Assembly (NCBI RefSeq): GCF_014635185.1
Contig: NZ_BMCM01000002.1
Span: forward strand, 62,001 to 126,000
DNA: 64,000 nucleotides
From: Microbacterium murale
GTDB lineage: Bacteria > Actinomycetota > Actinomycetes > Actinomycetales > Microbacteriaceae
Reading direction: 5' to 3'
The notes below the pieces were generated by a model. That model had not been told where the DNA came from, searched no databases, and saw nothing but the letters and a program-made list of their open reading frames with translations. This document shows positions 20,330 to 29,642 of the stretch, piece by piece; position 1 is the first letter of the stretch, and each line of letters starts with the position of its first letter. Made by a program: the position numbers and the translations under genes.

Positions 20330-20374
20330 TCGACATTGCCACGTATGTATATATTGAGAAATCACTTCCGGAGG
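20330..20374 (+). promoter_or_regulatory. padR promoter and AT-rich operator candidate
   Basis: TCGACA (20330-20335), 16 bases, TATTGA (20352-20357), then GGAGG at 20370-20374 before the ATG. The spacer and -10 lie in an unusually AT-rich run (20344-20356) with ATGTAT/ATATAT half-sites of the kind bound by PadR proteins, suggesting autoregulation. Confidence 0.5.
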
Positions 20375-20378
20375 TCAT

Positions 20379-20999
20379 ATGTCGGTACGTCAGAGCCTGC
20401 TCGCCATTCTCGATCAGGGTCCCTGCTACGGCTACCAGCTGCGCAACGAGTTCGATCGCCGCACCGGCTCGACCTGGCCGCTGAATGTCGGCCAGATCTA
20501 CAACACACTCGAGCGTCTCGAGCGCGACGGCCTGGTGGGACGCGGCGACACGGACGAGCATGGCCACGTGTACTGGCAGATCACGGATGCCGGTTCCGCC
20601 GAGGTCGCCTCGTGGCTCTCCTCCCCCGTGGTGCGCAGCGGTGCGACCAGGGACGAGCTCGCGATCAAGCTCGCGGTCGCTGCGACGCTGCCCGGCGTCG
20701 ACGTCGCGGCCGTCATCCAGGCGCAGCGGACGGCATCGCTGGAGCAGATGCAGTCGCTGCAGCGTGCGCAGTACGCGGGCGCCGACCCTGACGGGCCGCA
20801 GGAGCTCGCCTGGTCGCTCGTCGTGGATTCGATGATCTTCGCGGCCGAGGCCGAGGTGCGCTGGCTCGATCACACCGAACAACGACTGACGCGGCATCCG
20901 CGCCACGCCATGGGTCTCGAGCTCGCGACCGAGCATCCGAAGAAGGGGCGCCCGACGCTGTCAAGGCCCAAGGCCCAGGTCGCGACTGCGGATCGATGA
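20379..20999 (+). CDS. PadR-family transcriptional regulator
   Basis: 206 residues: an N-terminal winged helix (1-75) with the PadR signature GPCYGYQLRNEF and VGQIYNTLERLERDGLV, followed by a C-terminal helical dimerisation part (Vir_act_alpha_C type). PadR repressors usually sit next to the transporter or enzyme they control, but here both neighbours (secA, a coiled-coil protein) are housekeeping-like. The target is therefore unknown. Confidence 0.92.
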   Translation: MSVRQSLLAILDQGPCYGYQLRNEFDRRTGSTWPLNVGQIYNTLERLERDGLVGRGDTDEHGHVYWQITDAGSAEVASWLSSPVVRSGATRDELAIKLAVAATLPGVDVAAVIQAQRTASLEQMQSLQRAQYAGADPDGPQELAWSLVVDSMIFAAEAEVRWLDHTEQRLTRHPRHAMGLELATEHPKKGRPTLSRPKAQVATADR

Positions 21000-21058
21000 C
21001 GCAGGGTGGTCGGCTGATGCACAGCCCACGCATCGTGAACGGAAAGTAGGATCGATCC

Positions 21059-22381
21059 ATGGCCGGATTCTGGGGTAAGCGCAAGCGCGAAGAAGAGGCT
21101 GCGCAAGCAGCACAGGACGCCGATCTCGCTCGAAAGGCGGAACAGGCACTGGTCGCGGCAGATGAGCGCATCCGCACCGCCGGCGATGAACTCGCCTTCG
21201 CCGAGGCGGAGCTGGGGCTGTCGCTCACGAAGGATCTGACCGCAGCGCTGGATGCTGTGCGCACGCACCTGCGCGAGGCTTTCCAGCTGCATCAGCTCAA
21301 CCATGACGAGATCCCCGACACGGATGAGGAACTCCGCACGCGCAACGCCCGGATCGTGCAGCTGTGCGACTGGGCCGAAGACCTGCTGGATGAGAAGACC
21401 GCGGCGCTGGCCGAATCCATCGCCAAGGTGCGCCGCGCACCGCAGGTGCGTGAGAAGGTGCGTGCGGATGCCGAGAGGTTGTCTGCACGTCTACCGCAGG
21501 CTCGCGAGATCATCGAGCGCCTCTCCACTCGGTACGCCGAGAGCGCGCTGCACCAGATCCGCAACAGCGCCGACGAGGCCGAGCAGCTCATCGCCTTCGC
21601 CACGCACGGCGCCGACGTCGCAGAGCGGCGTCGCGCCGCCAGGCAGAACGAAGAGGCGAATCTCGCTCTGGAGACCGCAACCGAGGCGATCCGTCGTGTC
21701 GGTGCCCTACTCGACGCGGTCGAGGACTTCGAGATCGAGGCGCTGCGCGCAGAATCCACCCTCGCCGAGGTCGTCGCCGACTCGCGAGGCGACATCATCG
21801 CGGCGCGCACGGCGCCGAAGCTGCCCGCCGTGTCCGAGGCGACGGCCGAGCTGGAGAAGGCGCTGGAGTCGCTGGCGCCGGCCGGATCCCGCAACGACCC
21901 GTTCGCCGAGTTGACCCGGCTGCGCACGGCCAACACCGCACTCGACGACGCGATCGGCAAGGCGCAGTACCGCATTCAGAACCCGCTGCCGAGCATCGCT
22001 CAGGTGCAGCATTCCCTCGACGATGCCGATCGTCAGCTCGGCGTCGCACGCGGACTGATCTCCGGGCATCGCGGCTGGATCGGCGCGGATGCCCGCACCC
22101 GCTTCGCGGAGGCGGAGCGACTGCGCATCGACATTCCAGAGCTCATGGCCGACGAAGACACGCGTGAGCAGGCACTCGCCGGGTCCCGTCGCGTCGCTCA
22201 GCTGGCAGCCGAGGCGCTGCAGCTCGCGCAGCGCGACATCGACTCCGCCAGGCCGCAGCAGCAACAGCAGGACTGGGGCGGCGGCTGGGGTGGCGGACGC
22301 CGCGGCGGCGGCGGCGACGTCATGGGCGGCATCATGGGCGGCCTTGTCATCGGCAGCATCCTGGATGGCATCTTCGACTGA
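21059..22381 (+). CDS. Coiled-coil protein with glycine-rich C-terminus, unknown function
   Basis: 440 residues, almost entirely helical and charged (residues 5-395, Ala/Glu/Arg-rich coiled coil), ending in a Gln run, a WGGG/RGGGG segment and a hydrophobic GG-rich tail (DVMGGIMGGLVIGSILDGIFD-like). The tail resembles the end of actinobacterial TPM-domain proteins, but no TPM domain or signal peptide precedes it. TAGGAT (21047-21052) six bases before the ATG gives a leaderless start. Confidence 0.75.
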   Translation: MAGFWGKRKREEEAAQAAQDADLARKAEQALVAADERIRTAGDELAFAEAELGLSLTKDLTAALDAVRTHLREAFQLHQLNHDEIPDTDEELRTRNARIVQLCDWAEDLLDEKTAALAESIAKVRRAPQVREKVRADAERLSARLPQAREIIERLSTRYAESALHQIRNSADEAEQLIAFATHGADVAERRRAARQNEEANLALETATEAIRRVGALLDAVEDFEIEALRAESTLAEVVADSRGDIIAARTAPKLPAVSEATAELEKALESLAPAGSRNDPFAELTRLRTANTALDDAIGKAQYRIQNPLPSIAQVQHSLDDADRQLGVARGLISGHRGWIGADARTRFAEAERLRIDIPELMADEDTREQALAGSRRVAQLAAEALQLAQRDIDSARPQQQQQDWGGGWGGGRRGGGGDVMGGIMGGLVIGSILDGIFD

Positions 22382-22390
22382 CAGCGGATA

Positions 22391-22432
22391 TGAAGGAGGC
22401 CCCGGTATCCGCGGATACCGGGGCCTCCTTCA
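22391..22432. terminator. 42-bp perfect palindrome, bidirectional terminator
   Basis: Bases 22391-22432 form a perfect inverted repeat with no spacer, centred between the coiled-coil gene stop and the hpf stop five bases further on. As RNA it would form a very stable hairpin on either strand. Confidence 0.75.
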
Positions 22433-22436
22433 GTTC

Positions 22437-23093
22437 TCAGGAAGCGAGCGCCTCGCTGGGCGGAGCCTGGGCGGTCAACGAGATCACTCCGTAGTCCCAA
22501 CCCTTGCGCCGGTAGACCACACTCGGGTGATCGGTACGGACATCGACGAACAGGAAGAAGTCGTGTCCGACGAGTTCCATCCGGTCGACGGCCTCTTCGA
22601 CCGTCATCCATTCCGCGTCGAAGTTCTTCGTGCGGATGACGACGGGTGAGTACGCCTCCTCCTCGTCATTCTGAACAGGAATGGCGCCCGTGGCGACGGC
22701 GTGCAGCACGTCGGCCGACGCGGGTTCGACATCGATCCCTTCGAGAGCGCCGCTGCCCTTCTCGAAGTGTGCGCCGCGAGGATGTTGACGTCCGTCGACG
22801 CGCTTCTCCTTCGCGCGCCGCAACTGCTCGGAGAGCTTGTCGATCGCGAGGTCGAGTGCGACGAACTTGTCGCCGTCCTCCGCCTCCGCCCGGACGACCG
22901 GCCCCTTGCCGACCAGCGTGAGTTCAACAGTCTCATCGGGAACACGCCCGCCTCGATACGCGCGGTGCGTGACTTTGACATCCAGCCGTTGCGCCTTCGC
23001 TGCGAACGGCTGAACGCGGGCGATCTTCTCCTCGACAACGGTCCGGAAGCGATCGGTGATACCCACCCCGACGCCAACGATGCTTGTTTCCAT
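22437..23093 (-). CDS. hpf: Long-form ribosome hibernation-promoting factor
   Basis: 218 residues: an N-terminal HPF/YfiA domain (1-105; ITDRFRTVVEEKIARVQPF and the KFVALDLAIDKLSEQLRRAKEK helix), a linker, and the C-terminal long-HPF dimerisation domain (about 158-218; VVIRTKNFDAEWMTVEEAVDRMEL, FFLFVD, VVYRRKGWDYGVISL). Long HPF dimerises 70S ribosomes into 100S particles in stationary phase. AAGGAGG lies seven bases before the ATG. Confidence 0.95.
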   Translation of the reverse strand: METSIVGVGVGITDRFRTVVEEKIARVQPFAAKAQRLDVKVTHRAYRGGRVPDETVELTLVGKGPVVRAEAEDGDKFVALDLAIDKLSEQLRRAKEKRVDGRQHPRGAHFEKGSGALEGIDVEPASADVLHAVATGAIPVQNDEEEAYSPVVIRTKNFDAEWMTVEEAVDRMELVGHDFFLFVDVRTDHPSVVYRRKGWDYGVISLTAQAPPSEALAS

Positions 23094-23155
23094 TGCTGCC
23101 TCCTTGTCCCGGTCCTCCCGGCCAAGGGCGGACCGTGGTCGCCTTGTGAACCCCT

Positions 23156-23184
23156 ACCGTAGTCCGCGTTGGTGTGGATGTCAC
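23156..23184 (-). promoter_or_regulatory. hpf promoter
   Basis: GTGACA (23184-23179), a 17-base spacer and TACGGT (23161-23156) read toward hpf between the comF stop and hpf start. It predicts a leader of about 55 bases with its own Shine-Dalgarno. Confidence 0.55.
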
Positions 23185-23191
23185 CAGCCAT

Positions 23192-23881
23192 TCACGATGC
23201 GTTCGCCTTGAATCCGCTATGTCGCGGTGTCGCAGCGAGCGTCACAGCCCCACGCACCCGGAATCCCGCCGTTGTCAGGGCGCGCGCGGCCTCATCGAGC
23301 GTGGCGCCCGTCGTCACGACATCGTCGACCACGATCACGTCGTACGCATCCCGGGCGTGTCGCGCGCGCATGCTGCCGGCTACATTTCGCCCACGCTCGG
23401 CCGCACCGAGTCCACGCTGATCCGCTGTCGAGCGCGCGCTGGCGAGCAGTCGGCTCGACTGAAAGCCGGCGCGGCGGATCAGCAGTTCCGGTACGCGGTA
23501 CCCGCGGCGGCGGAAGGCTGCGGCCGAGGTCGGTACCGGCACCAGCGACGGTCGTTCCGCGTCGTAGGCTTCATCCGCGATGGCCGACCGCAGCGCCGCG
23601 CCCAGCGCCGCGCCCAGCGCCGCGCCCAGCGGTCGCGCGAGCAGCGTCTCGCCCTCTTCCTTCAGGCGTCGGATGCAGCGTGCAGTCACCGCGTCGTAGA
23701 CGAGAGCTGCGGTGACCGGCAACCCGCCGGGCGTCTCCCGGCGCATTGGTGCCGCGACGAGCGCTCGTCCGCATTCGTCGCAGAGCAGCGTGCCGAGCAG
23801 ATCGCAGCCAGCGCAGCATCCGGACAGCGCGAAGGCGGCGAGCTCATCGATGAGAGAGGACCACGGCCTTGCGAGCGGCAT
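23192..23881 (-). CDS. ComF-family phosphoribosyltransferase-like protein
   Basis: 229 residues: an N-terminal cysteine cluster (CCAGC, CDEC) likely binding zinc, then a PRTase fold with VIVVDDVVTTGATLDEAARAL as the PRPP loop (about 187-207). ComF proteins act in DNA uptake in naturally competent bacteria; outside them the role is unclear. The gene sits after lpqB in the conserved actinobacterial order mtrA-mtrB-lpqB-comF-hpf. A triple LGAA repeat interrupts the middle. Confidence 0.88.
   Translation of the reverse strand: MPLARPWSSLIDELAAFALSGCCAGCDLLGTLLCDECGRALVAAPMRRETPGGLPVTAALVYDAVTARCIRRLKEEGETLLARPLGAALGAALGAALRSAIADEAYDAERPSLVPVPTSAAAFRRRGYRVPELLIRRAGFQSSRLLASARSTADQRGLGAAERGRNVAGSMRARHARDAYDVIVVDDVVTTGATLDEAARALTTAGFRVRGAVTLAATPRHSGFKANAS
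23591..23626. repeat. Three perfect 12-bp tandem units within comF
   Basis: Three identical 12-base units encode the LGAA run. They are in frame, so copy-number change would alter protein length without breaking it. Confidence 0.75.
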
Positions 23882-23971
23882 GCGATCGACACTGGCAGGT
23901 CCGGTCGCTGCACGCGCGGGGCGTGGGCGCGATCGGTGAAGAACGTCGGCGGACGCGGATCTGTGCAGGAG

Positions 23972-25684
23972 CTATTGCCCGGTGTGCGTGCCGAGCACCA
24001 GGACGTCTGCCAGCCCCATCTGCCATGTCGTCCCACGCTGTGCGAACAGCACACCCTCGGCGTCGAGTATGCGCACGGCCGATGGTGTGCTGCCGCCCGA
24101 GATCGAGATCGACGTGTCCGGTGCAGCAGCGAACAGGCCGGTGCCGCCGACAGCCTGCGTCAGCACCACACGGTTCCCGTCCGAATCCATCAGCACGCTG
24201 AGGCTGTCGTCGCCGACCCAGCTCACGCCGAGCGCGTCGCCGTCCAACTGCGCCACCGTGTGCACCGGTCCGAGCTCGGTCGGCGCACGATCCTGATCTC
24301 TGATGATGGCGGCGACGACCAACCAGCGCTGCCCGCCGATGGTCGCGACGGCGGCGACGCGCACCCCGTCCGGCCCTATCCGCAGATGAGAGATCGAGGA
24401 GGCGTCGGGGAACGCGTTCGCGATCTCGAGCGGCACCACATCCGGCTGCCATGCGGTGAGCGCGTGGGGGTTCGACGACGGCACGGTCCACGTGTAGCCG
24501 TACGGATCCATCGTCGGCTCGATGAGCCCCGGCCTGTTGTCCAGCCGATCGACGTTTCCGTCCGCCAGCGTGTAGACACCGCCGTCGTTCAGGAGCACAG
24601 CCGCCCTGGCGTCATCGGCGGCGACCTCGACCGACACGACTGATGCGGCGAGTTCGACCAGTTCCGCGGAGATCCCCGGGTACGACGCGATCTCGTCGCC
24701 GAGGTAGAGGCCGAACTCCGAGTCGGTGAGCACGACCGTTCCGGTCTCCGCACGCGGCGACTCGATCGTCGCGCGGCCGGCGTTCAGATCTCGACCGTTG
24801 ACCGTCATTCGAACCTCGGTGACGCCGGCCGGGCGCAGCGTCTCCTCCAGCTGTGTGCGCATCCGAGACAGCGCGGTGGCGTCCAGCGACAGCGCGGGCT
24901 GAGTGAGCTCGACCGTGGCGACCTTGTCGGTGTCGACCGGAACCGAGTCGCGAGCGAGCGACACATCGCTCGGGAACGCGCTGCGCACCGCGGGAACCAG
25001 CCATGGACTGGGCGCACCTGAGAGCAGCGCCTGGGTCAGTGTCGTCGTGATCTGCCCCCGACGCGGGTACCACCTCACGTCGGGCACCAGATGGGTCCAG
25101 CCCTGATCGTAGAAGTGCAGGGCATAGCTGCGGTACACCTGCGGGAATGCCTCGGCGTCGAGGATGATGCCGTCGGAGGCGACCGTGATCCGCCACTCCC
25201 CATCGTCGTTCTTCGCTACTTCGAACGACACGACCGAGGTGTCCCCCGACAGCTCGGTATAGGCGCCGAATTCATTGACGCTTGCCGTCTGATCCAGCAG
25301 CACGCGCACATCGCCCTCCTGCGCTTCGTCGCCGACACCGGAGACGTCGGCGGTGAACTCCCGCGCGGCCGCCCCGGAGTCGATCGTGACCCCCGCGCCC
25401 GGACGCCATGTCTCGGCGAGATCCGGGCTCAGGAACTCACGGGCGGTCTTCCATCCGTCGGCGGGCGTGAGCGCGGCATCCAGGAAACCCTCCACGATCT
25501 CGTCAGGACTGGCGCCCTCCAGCGGACCGGCGGCGATCTGGCTGATGTCCGGCGGCAGATCGACGTCGCTCAGGGCGAGACCGGACTTCACCTCCCCCGT
25601 CGTCGGCAGCCCGGCGCACGCGGAGAGCAGCACCGTGAACACGGTCAGCAGAGCGATCGGGAGTCCTCGGCGTCTGCGTGTCAT
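23972..25684 (-). CDS. lpqB: Lipoprotein LpqB, accessory of the MtrAB two-component system
   Basis: 570 residues with a lipoprotein signal peptide (lipobox LLSAC, Cys23), a GerMN domain (about 190-330), and a C-terminal beta-propeller-like LpqB domain. LpqB is an outer-face lipoprotein that interacts with the MtrB sensor region and modulates MtrA phosphorylation in mycobacteria. The start at 25684 overlaps the mtrB stop (ATGA). The longer upstream frame is antisense/out of frame to mtrB and is discarded. Confidence 0.94.
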   Translation of the reverse strand: MTRRRRGLPIALLTVFTVLLSACAGLPTTGEVKSGLALSDVDLPPDISQIAAGPLEGASPDEIVEGFLDAALTPADGWKTAREFLSPDLAETWRPGAGVTIDSGAAAREFTADVSGVGDEAQEGDVRVLLDQTASVNEFGAYTELSGDTSVVSFEVAKNDDGEWRITVASDGIILDAEAFPQVYRSYALHFYDQGWTHLVPDVRWYPRRGQITTTLTQALLSGAPSPWLVPAVRSAFPSDVSLARDSVPVDTDKVATVELTQPALSLDATALSRMRTQLEETLRPAGVTEVRMTVNGRDLNAGRATIESPRAETGTVVLTDSEFGLYLGDEIASYPGISAELVELAASVVSVEVAADDARAAVLLNDGGVYTLADGNVDRLDNRPGLIEPTMDPYGYTWTVPSSNPHALTAWQPDVVPLEIANAFPDASSISHLRIGPDGVRVAAVATIGGQRWLVVAAIIRDQDRAPTELGPVHTVAQLDGDALGVSWVGDDSLSVLMDSDGNRVVLTQAVGGTGLFAAAPDTSISISGGSTPSAVRILDAEGVLFAQRGTTWQMGLADVLVLGTHTGQ

Positions 25685-27381
25685 GGAGTGTCCTCCTCCG
25701 CGTTCAACATGGAATCGGGGAAATAGAGCTCGCGCAGTTCGGTGAGCTGGATCGGCTGCGTGGCGTGGCTGACGTCCGAGAGTACTTCCTCGGGCTCGAG
25801 CGACACCGGGGAGGCGCCGCTCAGATCTCCCGGCTGACGCGGCAGCGTCAGCACGAAGTTGGTGCCGACGGCGAGTTCCGACCAGACGGCGAGCGTCCCG
25901 CCGTGCAGCCTCGCATCGCCGAGCGCGATCGAGAGGCCGAGGCCAGTGCCGCCGATCGTGCGCTGACGGGACGGGTCGGCCCGCCAGAACCGGTCGAACA
26001 CGCGCTGGGCGTCGTCCGGATCCATCCCGAGCCCGAAGTCGCGCACGCCCACCGCGACGGCGTGCTGATTGCTGTCGACGGTGACGACGACCGGACGCCC
26101 CTCGCCGTGCTCGATCGCATTGCCGATGAGGTTGCGCAGCACCCGGCGCACACGTCGCGGGTCCATGTCGACCGGGGTGTAGCCGCCCGGGGCGACCAGA
26201 CGCAGTTCTGAACCGCGTCCCTGCGCGAGCGGCAGCATCTGCTCGATGATGTCCTCCGCGAGAGTCGTGAGGCTGGTCGCCTCCAGCTCCAGCTGGACGG
26301 ATCCAGCGTCGTACCGGCTGATCTCCAGCAGGTCGGCGAGCAGCGTCTCGAAGCGCTGCACCTGGGTGTGCAGCAGCTCGGCCGTGCGGTTGGTCGTGGG
26401 GTCGAACTGGTCGCGCTGATCGTTGAGCATGTCGGCAGCGAGCCTGATCGTGGTGAGTGGTGTGCGCAGTTCGTGCGAGACATCCGAGACGAACCGCTGC
26501 TGCACGAGAGACAGCTCGCCGAGTTCCTTGATCTGGGACTCGATGCTGTCGGCCATGGCATTGAACGATCGCGCCAGAGTCGCGAGTTCGTCCTCGCCGT
26601 GCACGGGCAGGCGCACCTCCAGATCTCCCGAAGCGAGTCTCGCGCTGGTCTCGGCGGCCTCGATGATGGGCTTCGACACCGTGCGCAGCACGACCCATGA
26701 GATGCCGATGATGATCGCGATGAGGATGAGGCCGGCCACCCACAATGTGCTCTGCACGAACTGCAGGGTCTGCTGCGAGTCAGCGAGGTCGTACGCGATG
26801 TACACCTCGAACACACCGACCTCCGGCACGATCAGCTGCTGTCCGACGACGATCCCCGGGGCGGTCGACCCGTCCTCCATGGGGAGCGACAGCGACTGCC
26901 ATGCTTGGCGATCCGGGAACGAAACCACGCGTTCGCGCAGCCCTGGGCTCAGCAGGTCGGCGCTCAGCCCGGTGGTGAAACCCCGCACGCCGGTGCCGAC
27001 CGGAGGCTCGTCGATCGGGAAGGCCGCGATCAGTGAGGAGGAGGACGCCCGGGGGATCTCGTCGCGCACATCGGCCCACAGCGCCCGCAGTGCGGATGCG
27101 TCATCGGCCACCTCGGCGGAATCGAGCGTCTTCTGCGCGGCGCCCACCGCACTCAGGGCGTCGCTGAGCACCTCATCACGACGCGACTCGAACAGATTGT
27201 TCTGGATGACGAGAGCCATGGTCACGCTCGTCACGAAGATCGCGAAGGAAGTGAGCAGCAGCGTGATGGAGATGATGCGGAATCGCAGCGAGCGGCGCCA
27301 CAGCGTCGCGATCGTCTCCGGCCAACCCCGCCAGTCGCGCAACAGCGCGACCGTCGTCGGAGTCGCGCTCGTCGCGGTCAC
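25681..27381 (-). CDS. mtrB: Sensor histidine kinase MtrB
   Basis: 566 residues: two membrane helices (about 33-60 and 212-236) flanking an extracellular sensor region, a HAMP linker (to about 290), a HisKA domain with FVSDVSHELRTPLTTIR and a HATPase domain (RNLIGNAIEHGEG, DFGLGM, GGTGLGLSIA). It phosphorylates MtrA and, in actinobacteria, couples the cell-wall/division state to transcription. It lies nine bases after mtrA and overlaps lpqB. Confidence 0.95.
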   Translation of the reverse strand: MTATSATPTTVALLRDWRGWPETIATLWRRSLRFRIISITLLLTSFAIFVTSVTMALVIQNNLFESRRDEVLSDALSAVGAAQKTLDSAEVADDASALRALWADVRDEIPRASSSSLIAAFPIDEPPVGTGVRGFTTGLSADLLSPGLRERVVSFPDRQAWQSLSLPMEDGSTAPGIVVGQQLIVPEVGVFEVYIAYDLADSQQTLQFVQSTLWVAGLILIAIIIGISWVVLRTVSKPIIEAAETSARLASGDLEVRLPVHGEDELATLARSFNAMADSIESQIKELGELSLVQQRFVSDVSHELRTPLTTIRLAADMLNDQRDQFDPTTNRTAELLHTQVQRFETLLADLLEISRYDAGSVQLELEATSLTTLAEDIIEQMLPLAQGRGSELRLVAPGGYTPVDMDPRRVRRVLRNLIGNAIEHGEGRPVVVTVDSNQHAVAVGVRDFGLGMDPDDAQRVFDRFWRADPSRQRTIGGTGLGLSIALGDARLHGGTLAVWSELAVGTNFVLTLPRQPGDLSGASPVSLEPEEVLSDVSHATQPIQLTELRELYFPDSMLNAEEDTP

Positions 27382-27390
27382 CCCGGTCTC

Positions 27391-28071
<681 letters not shown>

Positions 28072-28207
28072 CTGATCCCAGCCTCATCTTTCTACGCATG
28101 TGCGCGGCGCCCGCGGGTCAGGGTGGAGCGCAGCACTTCTCAGACTACTTCATGACAACGTTTCGATCACGGTAGCGCCCCTGGCGTTCCTCTGCGGGAG
28201 GCCGGGG

Positions 28208-28213
28208 TATGAC
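28208..28213 (+). promoter_or_regulatory. Candidate -10 of the 28.2-33.8 kb operon
   Basis: TATGAC lies about 31 bases ahead of GTG 28245, with GGAGGG at about 28232 between them. It overlaps an in-frame ATG at 28209, which argues against that ATG as the start. Confidence 0.4.
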
Positions 28214-28244
28214 ACGATGGTTTCGCACCGTCGGAGGGAGCGCC

Positions 28245-29642
28245 GTGAGCGCACAGGGTTGGACATCCGTAACCAGTTGGACGCCTGCCCTCAAACCTGG
28301 GCTCATCCCACTGCATCCGCTCACTTTCGGCGCCCTGCTCGGAAAGCCCTTCGCCACGCTGCGCCACAACCCGAAGGTGCTGTTCGGCTTCGCGATCGTC
28401 ATCCAGCTCGTCGTCGCCGTCGTCACGGCGCTGGTCGTCGGCGCCGTCGTGTTCGCGACGTTCCTCCGGATGGAGTCCCTCTCCCCCAGTTCGCCCGATT
28501 TCTTCCCCGTGATGTGGGGCGCGATCGCCATCAATGCACTGGTCGTGCTGGCGATGGGATTCGTGAGCCTCGCGTTCACGGCCGTCATGCAGGGTGTCGT
28601 CGCGGCGAACGTCGGCCACGCCGCACTGGGCGAGAAGCCGTCGCTCGGCAGGCTGTGGCGCCTGATGCGACCGGCGTTCTGGCGTCTGGTGGGCTGGAGC
28701 GTCCTGCAGTCGCTGGCCGCACTCGTGCTCCTCGCGGTGATCGGCGGCATCATCGCCCTCGGCGTCGCGGCCGGAGTGGGCGGCTCCGCAGAGGGGGTCG
28801 GGCTCACTGTCGTGATCGGCATCCTGCTCGTGCTCGCGATGATCCCGCTGTGGGTGTGGCTGAGCACGAAGCTGCTGCTCGTGCCTTCGATCCTCGTGCT
28901 GGAGAGCGCCGGCATCCGTGCCGCGATCGTGCGTTCGTGGCGGCTGACCCGCGGTCGGTTCTGGACCGCGTTCGGTGTCATCCTCCTCGTCAACCTGATC
29001 ATGGGCGCCGCCGTGAGCGTCGTGAGCATGCCGCTGTCGCTGCTGGGGTCACTGTTCGGCACCGTGATCGCGCCGACGGGCCCCAACGACACCTCGGGGA
29101 TCGCGCTCTACATCATCACCGCGCTCGCACCGCAGCTGCTGATTTACGTGCTGCAGGCCGTCACCGTGGTCGTGCAGTGCGCCGCAGGCGTCTTCATCTA
29201 CCTGGACTGCCGGATGCGATACGAAGGCCTCGATCACAGCCTCATCAGTTATCTGGAGCGACGCGACCTGGGCGCGAGCGAGGACGAACTCGGCGACCCG
29301 TTCGCGGTCGACCCCACCCGCGCCGTGAGCAGCACCCCACCGCCGAAGCCCGTCCCCTCGTACCAGGCAGCGCCGGTCGGCTGGGGTCAGTATCCGCAGC
29401 AGTCCTATCCGGCAGCGCCTCAGCCGTACCAGGCACCTCAGCAGTACCAGCCGTACCCGACGCAGCCGCCCTACCCGGCGCAGCCGCCCTACCCGGCGCA
29501 GCCGCAATACCCCGCCCAGCCGCCGTTCGCCACGCAGCCGCCGCCCCCGGCACCCGCTCAGCCGCTCCCGCCGCAGAGCGAGAGCGAGGGCGAGAGCGAG
29601 GGCGAGAGCCCGTGGGCTCCGCCCGGGTCAGGTGGCGCGTGA
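28245..29642 (+). CDS. Multi-pass membrane protein (GDPD membrane-domain-like) with Pro/Gln/Tyr-rich tail
   Basis: 465 residues from GTG 28245. The N-terminal 345 residues contain about six membrane helices and resemble the membrane domain seen attached to glycerophosphodiester phosphodiesterases; no catalytic phosphodiesterase domain is present. The C-terminal 120 residues are a cytoplasmic-type low-complexity tail with QPPYPAQ repeats and an acidic SEGESEGES end. First gene of an operon with DUF4129, DUF4350, MoxR and DUF58, each joined by GTGA-type overlap or close spacing. GGAGGG before the GTG decided the start. Confidence 0.78.
   Translation: MSAQGWTSVTSWTPALKPGLIPLHPLTFGALLGKPFATLRHNPKVLFGFAIVIQLVVAVVTALVVGAVVFATFLRMESLSPSSPDFFPVMWGAIAINALVVLAMGFVSLAFTAVMQGVVAANVGHAALGEKPSLGRLWRLMRPAFWRLVGWSVLQSLAALVLLAVIGGIIALGVAAGVGGSAEGVGLTVVIGILLVLAMIPLWVWLSTKLLLVPSILVLESAGIRAAIVRSWRLTRGRFWTAFGVILLVNLIMGAAVSVVSMPLSLLGSLFGTVIAPTGPNDTSGIALYIITALAPQLLIYVLQAVTVVVQCAAGVFIYLDCRMRYEGLDHSLISYLERRDLGASEDELGDPFAVDPTRAVSSTPPPKPVPSYQAAPVGWGQYPQQSYPAAPQPYQAPQQYQPYPTQPPYPAQPPYPAQPQYPAQPPFATQPPPPAPAQPLPPQSESEGESEGESPWAPPGSGGA
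29463..29534. repeat. 18-bp tandem units in the Pro/Gln-rich tail
   Basis: Two identical 18-base units (29463-29480, 29481-29498) and two diverged copies up to 29534 encode QPPYPA-like hexapeptides. Confidence 0.65.

Noticed and set aside
28100-29638. Upstream extension of the DUF4129 reading frame
   Set aside because: It overlaps the preceding membrane-protein gene in another frame; the GTGA overlap at 29639 is the natural start.
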